Below, one piece after another: positions 63,506-64,000 of a stretch of 64,000 bases of DNA. Numbering within the stretch: the stretch's first letter is position 1; each line of letters starts with the position of its first letter. The stretch lies in the NCBI RefSeq assembly GCF_014192415.1, contig NZ_JACHXY010000001.1, positions 62,001 through 126,000 on the forward strand, given 5' to 3'. The notes below the pieces were generated by a model. The model was not told where the DNA came from. It made no database searches and worked only from the letters and a program-made list of their open reading frames with translations. The stretch is from Microbacterium proteolyticum. GTDB lineage: Bacteria; Actinomycetota; Actinomycetes; Actinomycetales; Microbacteriaceae. A program made the translations under genes and the position numbers.

Positions 63506-64000
63506 ATGCAGGGACTCGAGATCACGGTCCTGTTGGGCCTCGCCATGCTCGTGGGCACGGTGCTGGCGCCGCGGCTCAAGATGGCGACGCCCCTCGTGCT
63601 GCTCGTCATCGGCCTCGCCCTCGGGTTCATCCCCGAGCTGCGACAGATCGAGCTCCCGCCCGAGACCGTTCTGCTGCTGTTCCTCCCGGTGATGTTGTTC
63701 CGCGAGGCGTGGACGACGTCGCTGCGTTCGGTGCGCAGGTCCCTTCGCTACATCATCCCGATGAGCACGCTGCTGGTCGTGGCATCCGCCTTCGCCGTCG
63801 CCGGCGTCGCCACCTGGATGGGTGTGCCGTGGGAAGCCGCCCTGGTGCTGGGCGCCGCCGTCGCCCCGCCCGACGCGACCGCGGTCGCCGCCCTCGGTCG
63901 ACTGCTCCCGGCCAAAACCTTCATGAAGCTCAAGGCCGAGAGCCTCACGAACGACGGCACGGCTCTGGTGCTCTACGCCATCGCCGTGGCGCTGCTGCTG
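63506..64000 (+). CDS. CPA1-family cation/proton antiporter, N-terminal part
   Basis: Only the first 165 residues are in the window. The protein starts with hydrophobic helices (GLEITVLLGLAMLVGTVLAP), then has the CPA1 features LLFLPVMLFREAWTTS and LGAAVAPPDATAVAALGRLLP, with the transport Asp in PPDATAV. KAESLTNDGTALVLY is also characteristic. It is probably a Na+(K+)/H+ exchanger. AAAGGCGG precedes the ATG. The C-terminal half and any regulatory domain are beyond the window. Confidence 0.9.
   Translation, partial: MQGLEITVLLGLAMLVGTVLAPRLKMATPLVLLVIGLALGFIPELRQIELPPETVLLLFLPVMLFREAWTTSLRSVRRSLRYIIPMSTLLVVASAFAVAGVATWMGVPWEAALVLGAAVAPPDATAVAALGRLLPAKTFMKLKAESLTNDGTALVLYAIAVALLL

Overview
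The window is high-G+C actinobacterial DNA. It looks like the family Microbacteriaceae and most likely a Microbacterium-type chromosome. The evidence is dense GC-rich coding, DivIVA/Wag31, SepF and DUF3040 beside mraZ, GarA/FtsR regulators, a Rv2175c-PknL pair and an MtrA-like box. Genus is inference. Gene order follows M. tuberculosis Rv2145c (wag31) through Rv2187 (fadD15) with local losses. I saw no rRNA, tRNA, CRISPR array, prophage or insertion sequence.

1-18.1 kb (minus strand) is the division and cell wall cluster. Read from its promoter it is mraZ, rsmH, ftsL, ftsI, murF, mraY, murD, ftsW, murG, murC, ftsQ, ftsZ, yggS, sepF, yggT, divIVA, lspA and a partial rluA. Several 4-nt stop/start overlaps point to translational coupling. 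murE is missing from its usual slot between ftsI and murF. Upstream of mraZ lie three GTGGAG repeats at 10-bp spacing, which fit an MraZ operator.

18.3-29 kb holds DUF3040, a polyprenyl diphosphate synthase, a Rv2175c-type DNA-binding protein, a LysM wall protein behind an MtrA-like box, the PASTA kinase PknL, class II DAHP synthase, PlsC, a ROK glucokinase and FadD15. A tandem array of 17-18-bp units separates pknL from aroG.

29-41 kb covers peptide deformylase, a giant His/Asp-rich MinD-like ATPase, pyruvate carboxylase, an orphan ParA, three 67-bp nested palindromes, a MerR regulator, FtsR, a GarA/OdhI FHA protein with a shortened N-terminus, a CopC-like protein and lipoamide dehydrogenase. 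Pyc, GarA and Lpd all act around the 2-oxoglutarate/TCA node.

41-51.3 kb is housekeeping and accessory genes. It ends in an Lrp, class III aminotransferase and PuuP-like permease module, probably for putrescine or a related amine. The permease appears to start at ACG behind a perfect ribosome binding site.

51.5-64 kb is the accessory end. It carries a Wadjet/MksBEF-type SMC operon (jetA-jetB-jetC, with intact ATPase motifs) and no jetD beside it, then a DUF222-HNH endonuclease, an acetyltransferase broken by one nonsense codon, a MocR regulator, an ArsR-like regulator with an MFS pump, and a truncated CPA1 antiporter.

A theme across the window is leaderless expression: at least thirteen genes have a TANNNT-like -10 box ending exactly 6 or 7 bases before the start codon, in several cases overlapping the previous gene's stop.
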